DNA from: Saccharococcus thermophilus
Lineage (GTDB): Bacteria > Bacillota > Bacilli > Bacillales > Anoxybacillaceae
Direction of reading: 5' to 3'
Assembly (NCBI RefSeq): GCF_011761475.1
Contig: NZ_JAASRS010000001.1
Coordinates: forward strand, 2,914,001-2,978,000
Length of the DNA: 64,000 bases
Positions within the stretch are counted from its first letter, which is position 1. Each line of letters starts with the position of its first letter. Made by a program: the position numbers and the translations under genes. Positions 10,897 to 18,841 of this stretch are shown here, one piece after another. The notes beneath the pieces are model-generated. The model was not told the origin of the DNA, made no database searches, and saw only the letters and a program-made list of their open reading frames with translations.

Positions 10897-12072
10897 TTAG
10901 ACGGCTTCCGATGCCCAATTTTCTCGCTCTTTCACAAACAGCAAGCCAAGTTCATGATGTTCATCCTCATATAGCGCTCCTTGGACGAAACGAACTTCTC
11001 CTTCTTCATCGACTACTTCTAATTTACAAAACGCACGGTTCCGTTGCAACGCTTCGTAAAACTCGGCTTCTGTTTTTACCGGTATTCCGTTTGCTTTCAC
11101 AATCACGTCACCGATTTGCAGCGCCATTTTTTCAGCCTTCGAATGTGGAAGAACGCCTAAAATGACCAGCCCTTGTTCCCGTTTCGCAAAATAAGGAGGC
11201 TGCGAGCGGTCTTGGCGATGCTGGAAAAACGCCAGCCATTCCCTGCCAAAGAAGGCCAGCGCAACGGCTACAACCGCCAGCGGCACATACCAGTAGCTAA
11301 CGATGGCCAACACACTAACAACGGCTGCCAAAAGCAGCACTCTCTGCCCGGCCAGGCGCACCGACACATTCGGCAGCATCCCTTGCATACGCTGGGAAAA
11401 TCCAAGCAAAAACGGAACAAGCATCAACGAATAAGCACCATCTCCTGCCGGAAACAACGGCCACCAGGAAAGCGGAGATGGAAGATCCCCGGTTACCGGA
11501 AGCAGCACCGGAACAAGCCAAAGCCGCTGGGACCAATGTTCGCCGACCGTTAACCCGCGCTTGCTTGTCGCCAGCTGTGGCGAGGTTTCCGCCGCGCCGT
11601 TGCGTAAAATGAGCCATGCCTCTACAAACAACAATAACGCAAGCAAAATAGCGAGCACCGTCATATTCGTCCCGCTAAGTCCCGGAAAAAATCGCTGCAG
11701 GGCGGGCCGATGGCCAAATAGGCTGATGATAAAAAAGGCAAGCCCGATCGTATACGCTGGGGAAAGCAACCGCATTTGCATCGTGAAGCCGATTGCGATC
11801 GTCACAAGCGCAATGAGCAAAATCGTGTCGCGCGGAACCACCATGCCGACCATCACCGCTACCAATGACAAAACTGCTCCGGCGGTGAGGCCGTTTCGCC
11901 AAAAAAATTTGCTTTCCTGAAACATGTCATAGACGCGAATATGAAAATGGCTTCTTTCCCGCCTTACTCGACGCCATCCGACAACAAGCGCCAGCGCGAT
12001 CCCGTAGTAAAACAATGGCTGCATCCATAGACGCCCAATGCCACGGAGCGCTTCCCATCCCCATACTGACAT
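10897..12072 (-). CDS. minJ: Division-site topological determinant MinJ
   Basis: A 391-residue protein with about eight hydrophobic helices in residues 10-285 and a C-terminal PDZ domain. The PDZ contains GLVILGVLPHSKAEKMALQIGDVIVKANGIPV. In B. subtilis MinJ bridges DivIVA and MinD at the division site. Gene order (minJ upstream of csbA-uvrBA and downstream of ctpB-ftsEX) matches B. subtilis, except that racA-like and ykoST-like genes are inserted here between ctpB and minJ. Length is close to the B. subtilis protein. Confidence 0.88.
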   Translation of the reverse strand: MSVWGWEALRGIGRLWMQPLFYYGIALALVVGWRRVRRERSHFHIRVYDMFQESKFFWRNGLTAGAVLSLVAVMVGMVVPRDTILLIALVTIAIGFTMQMRLLSPAYTIGLAFFIISLFGHRPALQRFFPGLSGTNMTVLAILLALLLFVEAWLILRNGAAETSPQLATSKRGLTVGEHWSQRLWLVPVLLPVTGDLPSPLSWWPLFPAGDGAYSLMLVPFLLGFSQRMQGMLPNVSVRLAGQRVLLLAAVVSVLAIVSYWYVPLAVVAVALAFFGREWLAFFQHRQDRSQPPYFAKREQGLVILGVLPHSKAEKMALQIGDVIVKANGIPVKTEAEFYEALQRNRAFCKLEVVDEEGEVRFVQGALYEDEHHELGLLFVKERENWASEAV

Positions 12073-12306
12073 ACCGCCATCACCTCGCTAGTTCGCGATT
12101 CTTTATCTACTATTCTACCAAATCGCCTAAATAAATCCTATGCCGGCATGCATATTTTTTTCAACATCTTTTGCCGACCACTGGCGGATTCTTCCGCATA
12201 ACCACTTTCTTTGCCAAATCGACACTAGTTTTGTCAAGGAGAAAGGAATTTCTCTCTTAGATGGAAAATGATATAAAATAGAACGAAATAAGGAGGAATC
12301 GTGAAA

Positions 12307-12825
12307 ATGGAATTAAAAACAAGCAGTGTCGCGGAACGTCTTGGCGTATCGCCAAAAACGATTCAGCGCTGGGCAAAAAAATATAACGTCCCATGCCGCA
12401 AAAATGAATTCGGCCATTACGTCTTCGATGCCGAAGCCATCGCCTTGCTCGAACAGATTAAATTTGAGCAAAGCGCCACAGTAGAACCATATACCCGCCG
12501 CGAACAAAAAGAGAAACCACAAGATACGTTCTCCGCCGACGCGTTGTTTCAAACGTATGTTGAACCGCAGCTTGAACAGTTTACCTCCCGCCTCCAACAG
12601 ATCGAACACAAGCTCGATCAAAAAGCCGATGAAGTCGTTTCCGTCCAGCTTCTCCAGCATCGCCAAGAACTCGAAGAACTGGCCTCCTATCTTCGCGCAC
12701 TCGAGCAGCGAATTGACCATTTAGAAGAAAAGATGAATAAAAGCCAACAAGCCAGCACAGAAGAAAAAGGCAAACAAAAACCGAAGCGCCGCGGTCTCCG
12801 CCACATTATGGGTCTATTTGTATAA
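12307..12825 (+). CDS. racA: RacA-like chromosome-anchoring protein (MerR-type HTH plus coiled coil)
   Basis: About 172 residues. The N-terminal MerR-type helix-turn-helix (SSVAERLGVSPKTIQRWAKK, residues about 5-24, then FGHYVFDAEAI) is followed by a coiled coil (about 75-150) and a basic C-terminus (KGKQKPKRRGLRH). This is the plan of RacA, which binds centromere-like sites and tethers origins to DivIVA at the poles during sporulation. AGGAGG lies 10 bases before this ATG; a GTG two codons upstream has only 4-base spacing. It is divergent from minJ, another DivIVA partner, which is a suggestive setting. Confidence 0.7.
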   Translation: MELKTSSVAERLGVSPKTIQRWAKKYNVPCRKNEFGHYVFDAEAIALLEQIKFEQSATVEPYTRREQKEKPQDTFSADALFQTYVEPQLEQFTSRLQQIEHKLDQKADEVVSVQLLQHRQELEELASYLRALEQRIDHLEEKMNKSQQASTEEKGKQKPKRRGLRHIMGLFV

Positions 12826-12832
12826 TAAACGT

Positions 12833-12882
12833 CCTTCTCTCTTTTCCCTTTTCTAATTAAAAAGAGAGAAGGATCTTTTTTT
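12833..12882 (+). terminator. racA terminator
   Basis: A 13-bp stem CCTTCTCTCTTTT / AAAAGAGAGAAGG followed by ATC and seven T, 7 bp after the racA stop. Confidence 0.88.
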
Positions 12883-12904
12883 GAACCGAAACCTCGACGC
12901 GTTT

Positions 12905-12999
12905 CCCTTCTAGAATGCGAAGCATGTAGGATGGGTACGGCTGTATTTAAGACATGGATACCCCGACTAGAATCTTTGATTAGTCAGGGGAGGTTCACA
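12905..12999 (+). mobile_element. Orphan right end of an IS200/IS605-type (IS1341/TnpB) element
   Basis: No coding frame. The stretch ends in a hairpin (CCCCGACTA at 12960-12968 with TAGTC-A-GGGG ending at 12991) followed by AGGTTCAC. The complete TnpB element at about 52.7-54.2 kb ends in the same arrangement: a hairpin with arms CTCCCACCTT / AAGGTGGGAG and then AGGTTCAT. This suggests the terminal palindrome and cleavage region of a different IS605-type element whose tnpB is absent. The left limit is a guess. The rest of the 319-bp gap (12826-13144) holds the racA terminator and an AT-rich stretch with TATAAT at 13096 that may be the promoter of the next gene. Confidence 0.5.
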
Positions 13000-13144
13000 A
13001 AAACTTCCTTCACATCTTCTTCACCTATTTTTTATCATTTTTTAATAATCGTTATTTATAATGAACCGTGTTTTCGTTCTTTTTCGTTATTTGTTATAAT
13101 AAACGGTGTTTTACTGAAGCCGTATGAAAAGGAGCGAAAGAACG

Positions 13145-14815
13145 ATGGAGCGGAACGAACGAGTTGCTATAGGAATTGCGATACTTCTTTTAGCTATTTA
13201 CCTTTCTCCGCTTTATATACTAGGGGAAAATGCGCATATTCGAGTTCATGACAACATGGATTCGAACATCGCTTGGTATAAAGTGCTGACGCGGAGCGGT
13301 GAGCTGTTCGGCCCGATTAACGCAACGATTCCGCAAGTGATTAATGGCCTTCCGCGCAACGCGTTCGGCACCGAATTCAGCGGCATCGTTTGGCTCCATG
13401 CGCTGTTTCCTTCGATGGTAGCTTATGCGCTTAGCCAGACGATTACCCGCGTTTTTGCGTTCATTGGCATGTATTTATTGTTAAAGCGCCATTTCCTGCC
13501 CGCGAAAGAGTCCTATCTCATTCGCGTCGGCGCATCATTGGCATTCGCGCTTACTCCGTTTTGGCCGTCCGGCATGTTAAGCACCCTTGGCATGCCGCTG
13601 GCGCTATGGTCCTTTTTAACGATCCGAAAAGGCGAAGCGACATGGAAAGAATGGCTCGTCCTTGTGCTCCTGCCGTTTTACGCGAGTTTCGTGCTTGGCT
13701 TTTTCTTTTTCCTTACCGCCATGGCACTGCTGTGGTTGCGTGACGTCATCGTCCGCAAACAATGGAACTGGCCGTTTTTTGGCGCGATCGCATTGATGAC
13801 AAGCGTGTTTCTAGCGATTGAATATCGGCTCGTTTATTCACTCGTATTTGGAGAAGAACCAACGAGCCGAAACGAATTTCTCTCTTCGAAGCTTAGTTTC
13901 TTCCAGTGCGTGCAGCTGACGTTCAAAAACTACTTGCTCGGCCATACGCATGTGATGACCGTTCATACGTATGTCATTCTGCCTATCTTATGGATCGCTT
14001 TCTTTTTTGCTTTGGCTAAACGAAACGAAACGCTGGAAAAACGATTTCTTTTCCTATTCGTGCTCAATTTTGTCTTGTCGACATGGTATGCGTTTTGGTT
14101 TTATAAAGGATGGCAGCCGCTAAAAGAGCGTTTTTCACTATTAAATACGTTTAATTTCGCCCGGTTTCACTTTTTGCGGCCAATGGTGATCTATTTAGAT
14201 TTTGCGTTAGCGCTGCAAATTCTTTGGAAGCGGGGAATAAAGTGGCAACGCGTGGTCCCCGTCGCCCTGGCGCTGCAGCTATTGATTCTTGGCGGTTTTA
14301 ATGAGGAGATTCGCTATCGTCTTATTGGATCACCGTCATTTAAAGAATTTTACGCCGAACACTTGTTTAATGAAATCAAAAACTATATCGGCAAACCACA
14401 AAGTTCATATCGCGTCGCAAGCGTTGGGCTTCATCCAGCCATCGCGCAATATAATGGATTTTATACGCTTGATACGTATAACAATTTTTATCCGTTATCA
14501 TACAAGCATCAATTTCGCAAAATCATCGCCAAGGAGCTTGATAAAAGCCCGGTTCTGAAAGATTATTTTGACCATTGGGGCAACCGCGTCTATCTGTTTT
14601 CTGCGGAACTCGGGAAAAACTATATGTTCCGCAAAACATCTCATAAAAAAATTCATCATTTCGATATCAATACGAAAGTGTTTAAGCAGATGGGAGGACG
14701 CTATATTTTCTCTTCCGTCCCAATCATGAACGCGAAACAAATTCATCTTCGTTTGTTAAAAACGTTTAGCGATCATGAATCCGTTTGGAAAATTTATTTA
14801 TACGAAGTGGAATGA
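13145..14815 (+). CDS. YkoS-like polytopic membrane protein (DUF6044-type)
   Basis: A 556-residue integral membrane protein with about ten hydrophobic helices up to residue about 385 and a soluble C-terminal domain of about 170 residues. Its plan, with an acidic first loop (HDNMDSNIAWYK), recalls GT-C-like membrane glycosyltransferases or mannosyltransferase-like proteins such as B. subtilis YkoS. The ATG at 13145 has AAGGAG 10 bases upstream; an earlier ATG lacks a site. It ends 14 bp before a GT2 glycosyltransferase, the same pairing as ykoS-ykoT, so both probably modify a lipid or envelope polymer. The substrate is unknown. Confidence 0.6.
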   Translation: MERNERVAIGIAILLLAIYLSPLYILGENAHIRVHDNMDSNIAWYKVLTRSGELFGPINATIPQVINGLPRNAFGTEFSGIVWLHALFPSMVAYALSQTITRVFAFIGMYLLLKRHFLPAKESYLIRVGASLAFALTPFWPSGMLSTLGMPLALWSFLTIRKGEATWKEWLVLVLLPFYASFVLGFFFFLTAMALLWLRDVIVRKQWNWPFFGAIALMTSVFLAIEYRLVYSLVFGEEPTSRNEFLSSKLSFFQCVQLTFKNYLLGHTHVMTVHTYVILPILWIAFFFALAKRNETLEKRFLFLFVLNFVLSTWYAFWFYKGWQPLKERFSLLNTFNFARFHFLRPMVIYLDFALALQILWKRGIKWQRVVPVALALQLLILGGFNEEIRYRLIGSPSFKEFYAEHLFNEIKNYIGKPQSSYRVASVGLHPAIAQYNGFYTLDTYNNFYPLSYKHQFRKIIAKELDKSPVLKDYFDHWGNRVYLFSAELGKNYMFRKTSHKKIHHFDINTKVFKQMGGRYIFSSVPIMNAKQIHLRLLKTFSDHESVWKIYLYEVE

Positions 14816-14829
14816 GAGGAGGAAAAATG

Positions 14830-15822
14830 ATGAACAAGCCGATTTTGACGATTGTCGTTCCTTGTTATAACGAAGAAGAAGTCTTACCGAAAACGGCAAA
14901 AGAGTTAACAAACGTGCTGGAAAATTTATTGGAAGACGGGTTAATCGCAATCGGAAGCAAAATCATGTTTGTTGATGACGGAAGCAGAGACCGTACGTGG
15001 GAGTTGATTGAACAAGAAAGCGAACAGAATCCGTTTGTCACCGGCGTGAAGCTGTCGCGCAACTTTGGCCATCAAAAGGCGCTGCTCGCCGGACTGGAAA
15101 CGGCAAAACAAGATTCCGACTGCGTCATTTCCATCGACGCCGATCTGCAAGATGATATTTCCGTCATTCGCGAATTTGTCGTGAAATACCAAGAAGGATA
15201 TGACATCGTTTACGGTGTGCGGCGCAGCCGGGATACCGATACATGGTTTAAACGGGCAACCGCACAATGGTTTTATCGTTTCATGCAAAAGTTAGGCGTC
15301 CAGCTAGTATACAACCATGCCGATTTCCGCTTAATGAGCAAGCGGGCGCTCGAAGAATTAAGCCGCTATCCGGAAGTCAATATTTTCCTGCGCGGAATGG
15401 TGCCGCTGCTTGGTTTTCGGTCGACGCAAGTACTTTATGATCGTAAAGAACGTTTTGCGGGTGAATCGAAATATCCACTCAAAAAAATGCTGGCGTTTGC
15501 TTTCGATGGCATTACGTCATTTAGCGTCGCGCCGATTCGCTGGATCACGTTCATCGGTTTTATCGCCTTCCTTCTCAGCAGTGTCGCCGGCATATACGCA
15601 CTCATTGTGAAGTTGCTCGGCCATGCTGAATCGGGCTGGACGTCGCTGATGATTTCCTTGTGGTTTATCGGCGGCTTGCTGCTGATCGGAATCGGCCTCA
15701 TCGGGGAGTATATCGGCAAAATTTATCAAGAAGTAAAGCGGCGACCGCGGTTTACGATTGAAAAAGTATTGCGTTCCCCGTCGCTTTCGTCTCTATCGGA
15801 AAAAGAAAAAGTGCGGCTATGA
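14830..15822 (+). CDS. GtrB/DPM1-like polyprenyl-phosphate glycosyltransferase (YkoT-like)
   Basis: A 330-residue family 2 glycosyltransferase. The N-terminal GT-A domain shows TIVVPCYNEEEVLP, the nucleotide-binding FVDDGSRDRTWE and the metal-binding ISIDADLQDD. Two hydrophobic helices follow at about residues 235-260 and 270-295 (IRWITFIGFIAFLLSSVAGI and LWFIGGLLLIGIGLIGEYIG), as in bactoprenol glycosyltransferases. The second of two adjacent ATGs is chosen because GGAGG ends 7 bases upstream. It probably loads a sugar onto polyprenyl phosphate for use by the preceding membrane protein; this is inference from the pairing. Confidence 0.78.
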   Translation: MNKPILTIVVPCYNEEEVLPKTAKELTNVLENLLEDGLIAIGSKIMFVDDGSRDRTWELIEQESEQNPFVTGVKLSRNFGHQKALLAGLETAKQDSDCVISIDADLQDDISVIREFVVKYQEGYDIVYGVRRSRDTDTWFKRATAQWFYRFMQKLGVQLVYNHADFRLMSKRALEELSRYPEVNIFLRGMVPLLGFRSTQVLYDRKERFAGESKYPLKKMLAFAFDGITSFSVAPIRWITFIGFIAFLLSSVAGIYALIVKLLGHAESGWTSLMISLWFIGGLLLIGIGLIGEYIGKIYQEVKRRPRFTIEKVLRSPSLSSLSEKEKVRL

Positions 15823-15871
15823 ATACGTGTCGGTTGCTTAATGCGGGAATTTTATACGGTATTTAATGAAA

Positions 15872-15911
15872 AACAAAACGGGCAGCGCCCCTTGGCGTTG
15901 CCCGTTTTGTT
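15872..15911. terminator. Bidirectional terminator between the glycosyltransferase gene and ctpB
   Basis: An 18-bp stem (AACAAAACGGGCAGCGCC / GGCGTTGCCCGTTTTGTT, one G-T pair) with a 4-base loop, flanked by A-rich and T-rich sequence. It serves both convergent genes. Confidence 0.88.
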
Positions 15912-17357
15912 TTATTCAAATAACACTTTCATCGCCGTTTTTAATTGTACATCATGATCCTTGTCACGAATGGCATCCATTATTTTGGACTGCAGCACTT
16001 CGGCGGTGTTTTTATCGATTTTTCCGGTTTGCGGAAGTTTATTTGCTTTTTGGAACGCTTTGACCGCCGCCTCTGTTCCTTTGCTGAAGTAGCCGTCCGT
16101 GCGGCCTGGATCAAAGCCAAGCCCTTTTAACATTTGCTGGGCATTTTTGATTTGCTCATTGTTCATATCAAACGACAGCGTTTTTTCAATATGAAGCGGA
16201 CTGACATGGAAGTAATCAGGCTGCTTGACTACGACGTCCGGCTTAATTCCTTTTTTATGAATCCAGTGGCCATCCGGCGTCAGCCATTTATACAGCGTTA
16301 ATTTAATGTTGCTGCCATCTCCCATTGGAATTGCCTGCTGTACCGTTCCTTTTCCGAACGATGTTTCACCGACAAGCTTATATCCCCCTGCTTCTTTCAT
16401 GGCGCCAGCTAAAATTTCCGAGGCGGAGGCGCTGCCTTTATCAATTAACACGACAATCGGATACGGTTTTTTCTTCGGTAAATCAGAATAAAACCGCTGT
16501 TTATCGCCATTGCGCTCCTCGATTTGCACATACGGTTTATCTTTCGGAATAAACTGTTTTAAAATTTCCTCGACGCTTTGCAAATAGCCGCCTGGATTGC
16601 CGCGCACATCAATGATTAGCCCGTTGATATGCTCCGCTTCTAATTTCGCTAATTTCTTTTTAAAATCTTGCGCCGTATTTTCGGAAAACGACGTTATTTC
16701 CAAATAGCCGACTTTTTTGCCGTTGTACGTTTTAACAGAATCATAAACCGTTTCAATCGGAATTTCGTCGCGGACGACCTTTACTTTAATCACGTCTTTT
16801 ACGCCAGGACGGAGAATATCCAATTGCACGGTCGTTCCTTTTTTGCCGCGGATTTTCAACACAGCATCATATAAATCAAGCCCTTCTAAGCTTTGGCCAT
16901 TCACCCGTAAAATTTGATCGTTTGGCTTTAATCCCGCTTTTTCTGCCGGCGAATTTTTAATCGGAGCGACAATCGTGACTTTTCCGTCAATCATGCTGAC
17001 TTCGGCGCCGATTCCTTCAAAAGAAGAGTCAAGCGACTCAGTAAATTGTTTCGTCGTTTCTTCATCCATATAGACAGAATACGGGTCATTCAGCGTGTTG
17101 ATCATTCCTTGAATGGCGCCTTGGATCAGTTTCTTATCATCTACTTTCTCCACATATCGATCTTTAATCAGTTCATACGCTTGCTCGACTTTCTTCAACT
17201 CTTTCTCATCCGCATTGGTAAAAGTTTGATCTGGCGCAACCATCGTTATATCCCGATTGCTATCAGGCGCTGCAAGCTGCATGCCCGCATAAGTTCCACC
17301 GGCACCGACTAACATCGATAAAGCCATTAGTACTGCTACTGTTTGTTTCTTCACCAT
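15912..17357 (-). CDS. ctpB: Carboxy-terminal processing protease CtpB (S41 family)
   Basis: A 481-residue secreted or membrane-anchored serine protease. A signal/anchor helix covers residues 5-28. A PDZ domain spans about 105-195 (EGIGAEVSMIDGKVTIVAPIKNSPAEKAGL region). The S41 core has DKGSASASE with S309 as nucleophile and TSFGKGTVQ with K336. A C-terminal peptidoglycan-binding domain (about 405-470, LGFDPGRTDGYFSKGTEAAV) follows. In B. subtilis CtpB cleaves SpoIVFA to start the sigma-K checkpoint. GAGGAGG precedes the ATG. The sigma-G promoter known in B. subtilis could not be assigned here. Confidence 0.93.
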   Translation of the reverse strand: MVKKQTVAVLMALSMLVGAGGTYAGMQLAAPDSNRDITMVAPDQTFTNADEKELKKVEQAYELIKDRYVEKVDDKKLIQGAIQGMINTLNDPYSVYMDEETTKQFTESLDSSFEGIGAEVSMIDGKVTIVAPIKNSPAEKAGLKPNDQILRVNGQSLEGLDLYDAVLKIRGKKGTTVQLDILRPGVKDVIKVKVVRDEIPIETVYDSVKTYNGKKVGYLEITSFSENTAQDFKKKLAKLEAEHINGLIIDVRGNPGGYLQSVEEILKQFIPKDKPYVQIEERNGDKQRFYSDLPKKKPYPIVVLIDKGSASASEILAGAMKEAGGYKLVGETSFGKGTVQQAIPMGDGSNIKLTLYKWLTPDGHWIHKKGIKPDVVVKQPDYFHVSPLHIEKTLSFDMNNEQIKNAQQMLKGLGFDPGRTDGYFSKGTEAAVKAFQKANKLPQTGKIDKNTAEVLQSKIMDAIRDKDHDVQLKTAMKVLFE

Positions 17358-17530
17358 TGTTTCCTCCTCACCCTATGCCATACAGGAAAGGCACCACACC
17401 ATAGGCCGTGCGATGCCTTGTATTTTCATCATATGACCGGCTTGTACCTAATATGATTGCATTTGCGTTCTCTGCATTATTAGTTTACACGCTCACCGCC
17501 ATTTTCTCAACTCATATGGGTTGGAAAAAA

Positions 17531-17570
17531 AACAAGCACCACCCGCCAAATGGCAAGTGATGCCTGTTTG
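17531..17570 (-). terminator. Terminator of the pirin-like gene (minus-strand specific)
   Basis: A 13-bp stem in which two mismatches become G-U pairs only in the minus-strand RNA (AAACAAGCACCAC / GTGATGCCTGTTT on the plus strand), followed by about nine U. The wobble pattern sets the direction. Confidence 0.75.
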
Positions 17571-17571
17571 A

Positions 17572-18276
17572 TTATGGCAAATCAATCAGCATAAAACGCG
17601 CTCCTTGTTTAGACGCAATGTCAAGGACAGGAGTTTCAGTAATACGCGCGGAATCGCGCTTATGCAACGTTGTTTCCCCATTCAGCGTAAGCTCGCCTTC
17701 AATGACAAATAGAAAAATTCTTCTCCCTTCCGGCTGTGTAAACGTAAGCTCTTTTCCTGCTTCCAAGTCAGAAAGATAAATCGTTAAATCTTGGTGGATA
17801 TGGGCAATTTCCGGCGAGGAAGGATGTTTGGCCACGATGGGAAGCAACGCGTTTTTCATTTTTTCTACATCAAACGTCGTCCGTTCGTACGATGGCGTTA
17901 ACCCGTTGACTTCTGGCAAAAACCAAATCTGCAAAAAGTTTACCTCTTCTGTCGCCGACGGGTTCACTTCTGAATGAATAATGCCTGTACCGGCCGACAT
18001 CCGCTGCACGCCGCCAAACGTCGTCGTCGCGGTATGGCCTGCGCTGTCCTCGTGTTTCAAATATCCTTTTAGGACAATCGAAACAATTTCCATTTCTCGA
18101 TGGGGGTGCGCGCCAAAGCCGCGCAGTGGCGCGACAAAGTCATCGTTTAAGACGCGCAGCGGGCCAAACTGAACATTGTTCGGATCATAATAGTCGCCGA
18201 ATGAAAAACTATGATACGTTTTTAGCCACCCGTAATCAGCATGATAGCGGGATTCGGCAGGGTAAACCTTGATCAT
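17572..18276 (-). CDS. Pirin family protein (YhhW-like cupin)
   Basis: A 234-residue bicupin. The metal-binding motif GFGAHPHREMEIVSIVLKG (residues about 50-68) and the second set HSEVNP near 100 match E. coli YhhW, a pirin with quercetinase activity. The conserved N-terminus YGWLKTYHSFSFGDYYDPNNV is present. The start MIKVYPAESR fits the family; the ATG seven codons upstream is only 2 bases from a GGAG. It is the second gene after doxX, 28 bp downstream, behind a promoter with an MhqR-type palindrome. That suggests a role in quinone or electrophile stress. Confidence 0.85.
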   Translation of the reverse strand: MIKVYPAESRYHADYGWLKTYHSFSFGDYYDPNNVQFGPLRVLNDDFVAPLRGFGAHPHREMEIVSIVLKGYLKHEDSAGHTATTTFGGVQRMSAGTGIIHSEVNPSATEEVNFLQIWFLPEVNGLTPSYERTTFDVEKMKNALLPIVAKHPSSPEIAHIHQDLTIYLSDLEAGKELTFTQPEGRRIFLFVIEGELTLNGETTLHKRDSARITETPVLDIASKQGARFMLIDLP

Positions 18277-18304
18277 CCTTCCCATTTCTCCTTTCATGGA
18301 TCAT

Positions 18305-18709
18305 TTACCGAAAAAGAATGGTATCTAGCGCATATTGTCCTGGACCGATAAGCGCAACGCCAATAGCCACCACAATAATGGCAAGATTATACTCATAGCC
18401 ATTTTGGGTTATCCAATATCCGTTTGGACCATGCACTTTCACAATAGCCACTATCATCGATACGACCATAAATAAAGCGGCAAGCGGAGTCCATAAACCA
18501 AGAGCAAACAAAATACCGCCGACTAGTTCGCCTGCCCCTGCCGCAAAGGCCATCACCTTTCCTGGCTTTAATCCGATCGACTCCATCCATCCTGCCGTTC
18601 CTTGCAGCCCGTGTCCTCCGAACCAGCCAAACAACTTTTGTGCGCCGTGTCCGGCAAACGTCAATCCAAATACGAAACGGATTAATAATAATCCGATACT
18701 AGCCATCAT
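18305..18709 (-). CDS. DoxX family membrane protein
   Basis: A 134-residue membrane protein with four hydrophobic helices and the DoxX pattern: LLLIRFVFGLTFAGHGAQKLFGWFGG at the N-terminus and AGAGELVGGILFALGLWTPLAAL in the middle. In B. subtilis, DoxX-type genes (for example catD) lie in quinone-stress operons under MarR/DUF24 regulators. It has its own strong promoter and operator just upstream, and GGGG 8 bases before the first ATG. The partner gene downstream encodes a pirin. Confidence 0.85.
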   Translation of the reverse strand: MMASIGLLLIRFVFGLTFAGHGAQKLFGWFGGHGLQGTAGWMESIGLKPGKVMAFAAGAGELVGGILFALGLWTPLAALFMVVSMIVAIVKVHGPNGYWITQNGYEYNLAIIVVAIGVALIGPGQYALDTILFR

Positions 18710-18747
18710 GATACATACCCCTTTCCAATTTATCTTTATTTAATAAT

Positions 18748-18793
18748 TCTCGAATTCGAGATAATTATAAAACAGAGATGTATATACTGTCAA
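18748..18793 (-). promoter_or_regulatory. doxX-pirin promoter with MhqR-type operator
   Basis: On the minus strand TTGACA (18793-18788) and TATAAT (18769-18764), separated by 18 bp, form a near-consensus sigma-A promoter. Directly downstream is a perfect 14-bp palindrome, TCTCGAATTCGAGA (18748-18761), within ATTATCTCGAATTCGAGAAT. It resembles the MhqR box of B. subtilis quinone-resistance operons. An operator at the start site predicts repression by a MarR-type regulator encoded elsewhere. Confidence 0.75.
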
Positions 18794-18799
18794 CAAAAA

Positions 18800-18828
18800 A
18801 AACCGAGCGGTGTTTCGCCGCTCGGTTT
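18800..18828 (-). terminator. Terminator of the M23 peptidase gene
   Basis: An 11-bp perfect stem AAACCGAGCGG / CCGCTCGGTTT, then an A-rich plus-strand tract giving a U-run in the minus-strand RNA. Confidence 0.87.
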
Positions 18829-18841
18829 GACGGTTAAAAGA

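Noticed and set aside
12229-12239. Spo0A box-like TTTTGTCAAG in front of racA
   Set aside because: Two of the key TGNCGAA positions differ, so it is no better than chance in AT-rich sequence.
17358-17480. Sigma-G promoter for ctpB
   Set aside because: A CATATTA -10-like word exists, but no fitting -35 at 17-18 bp.
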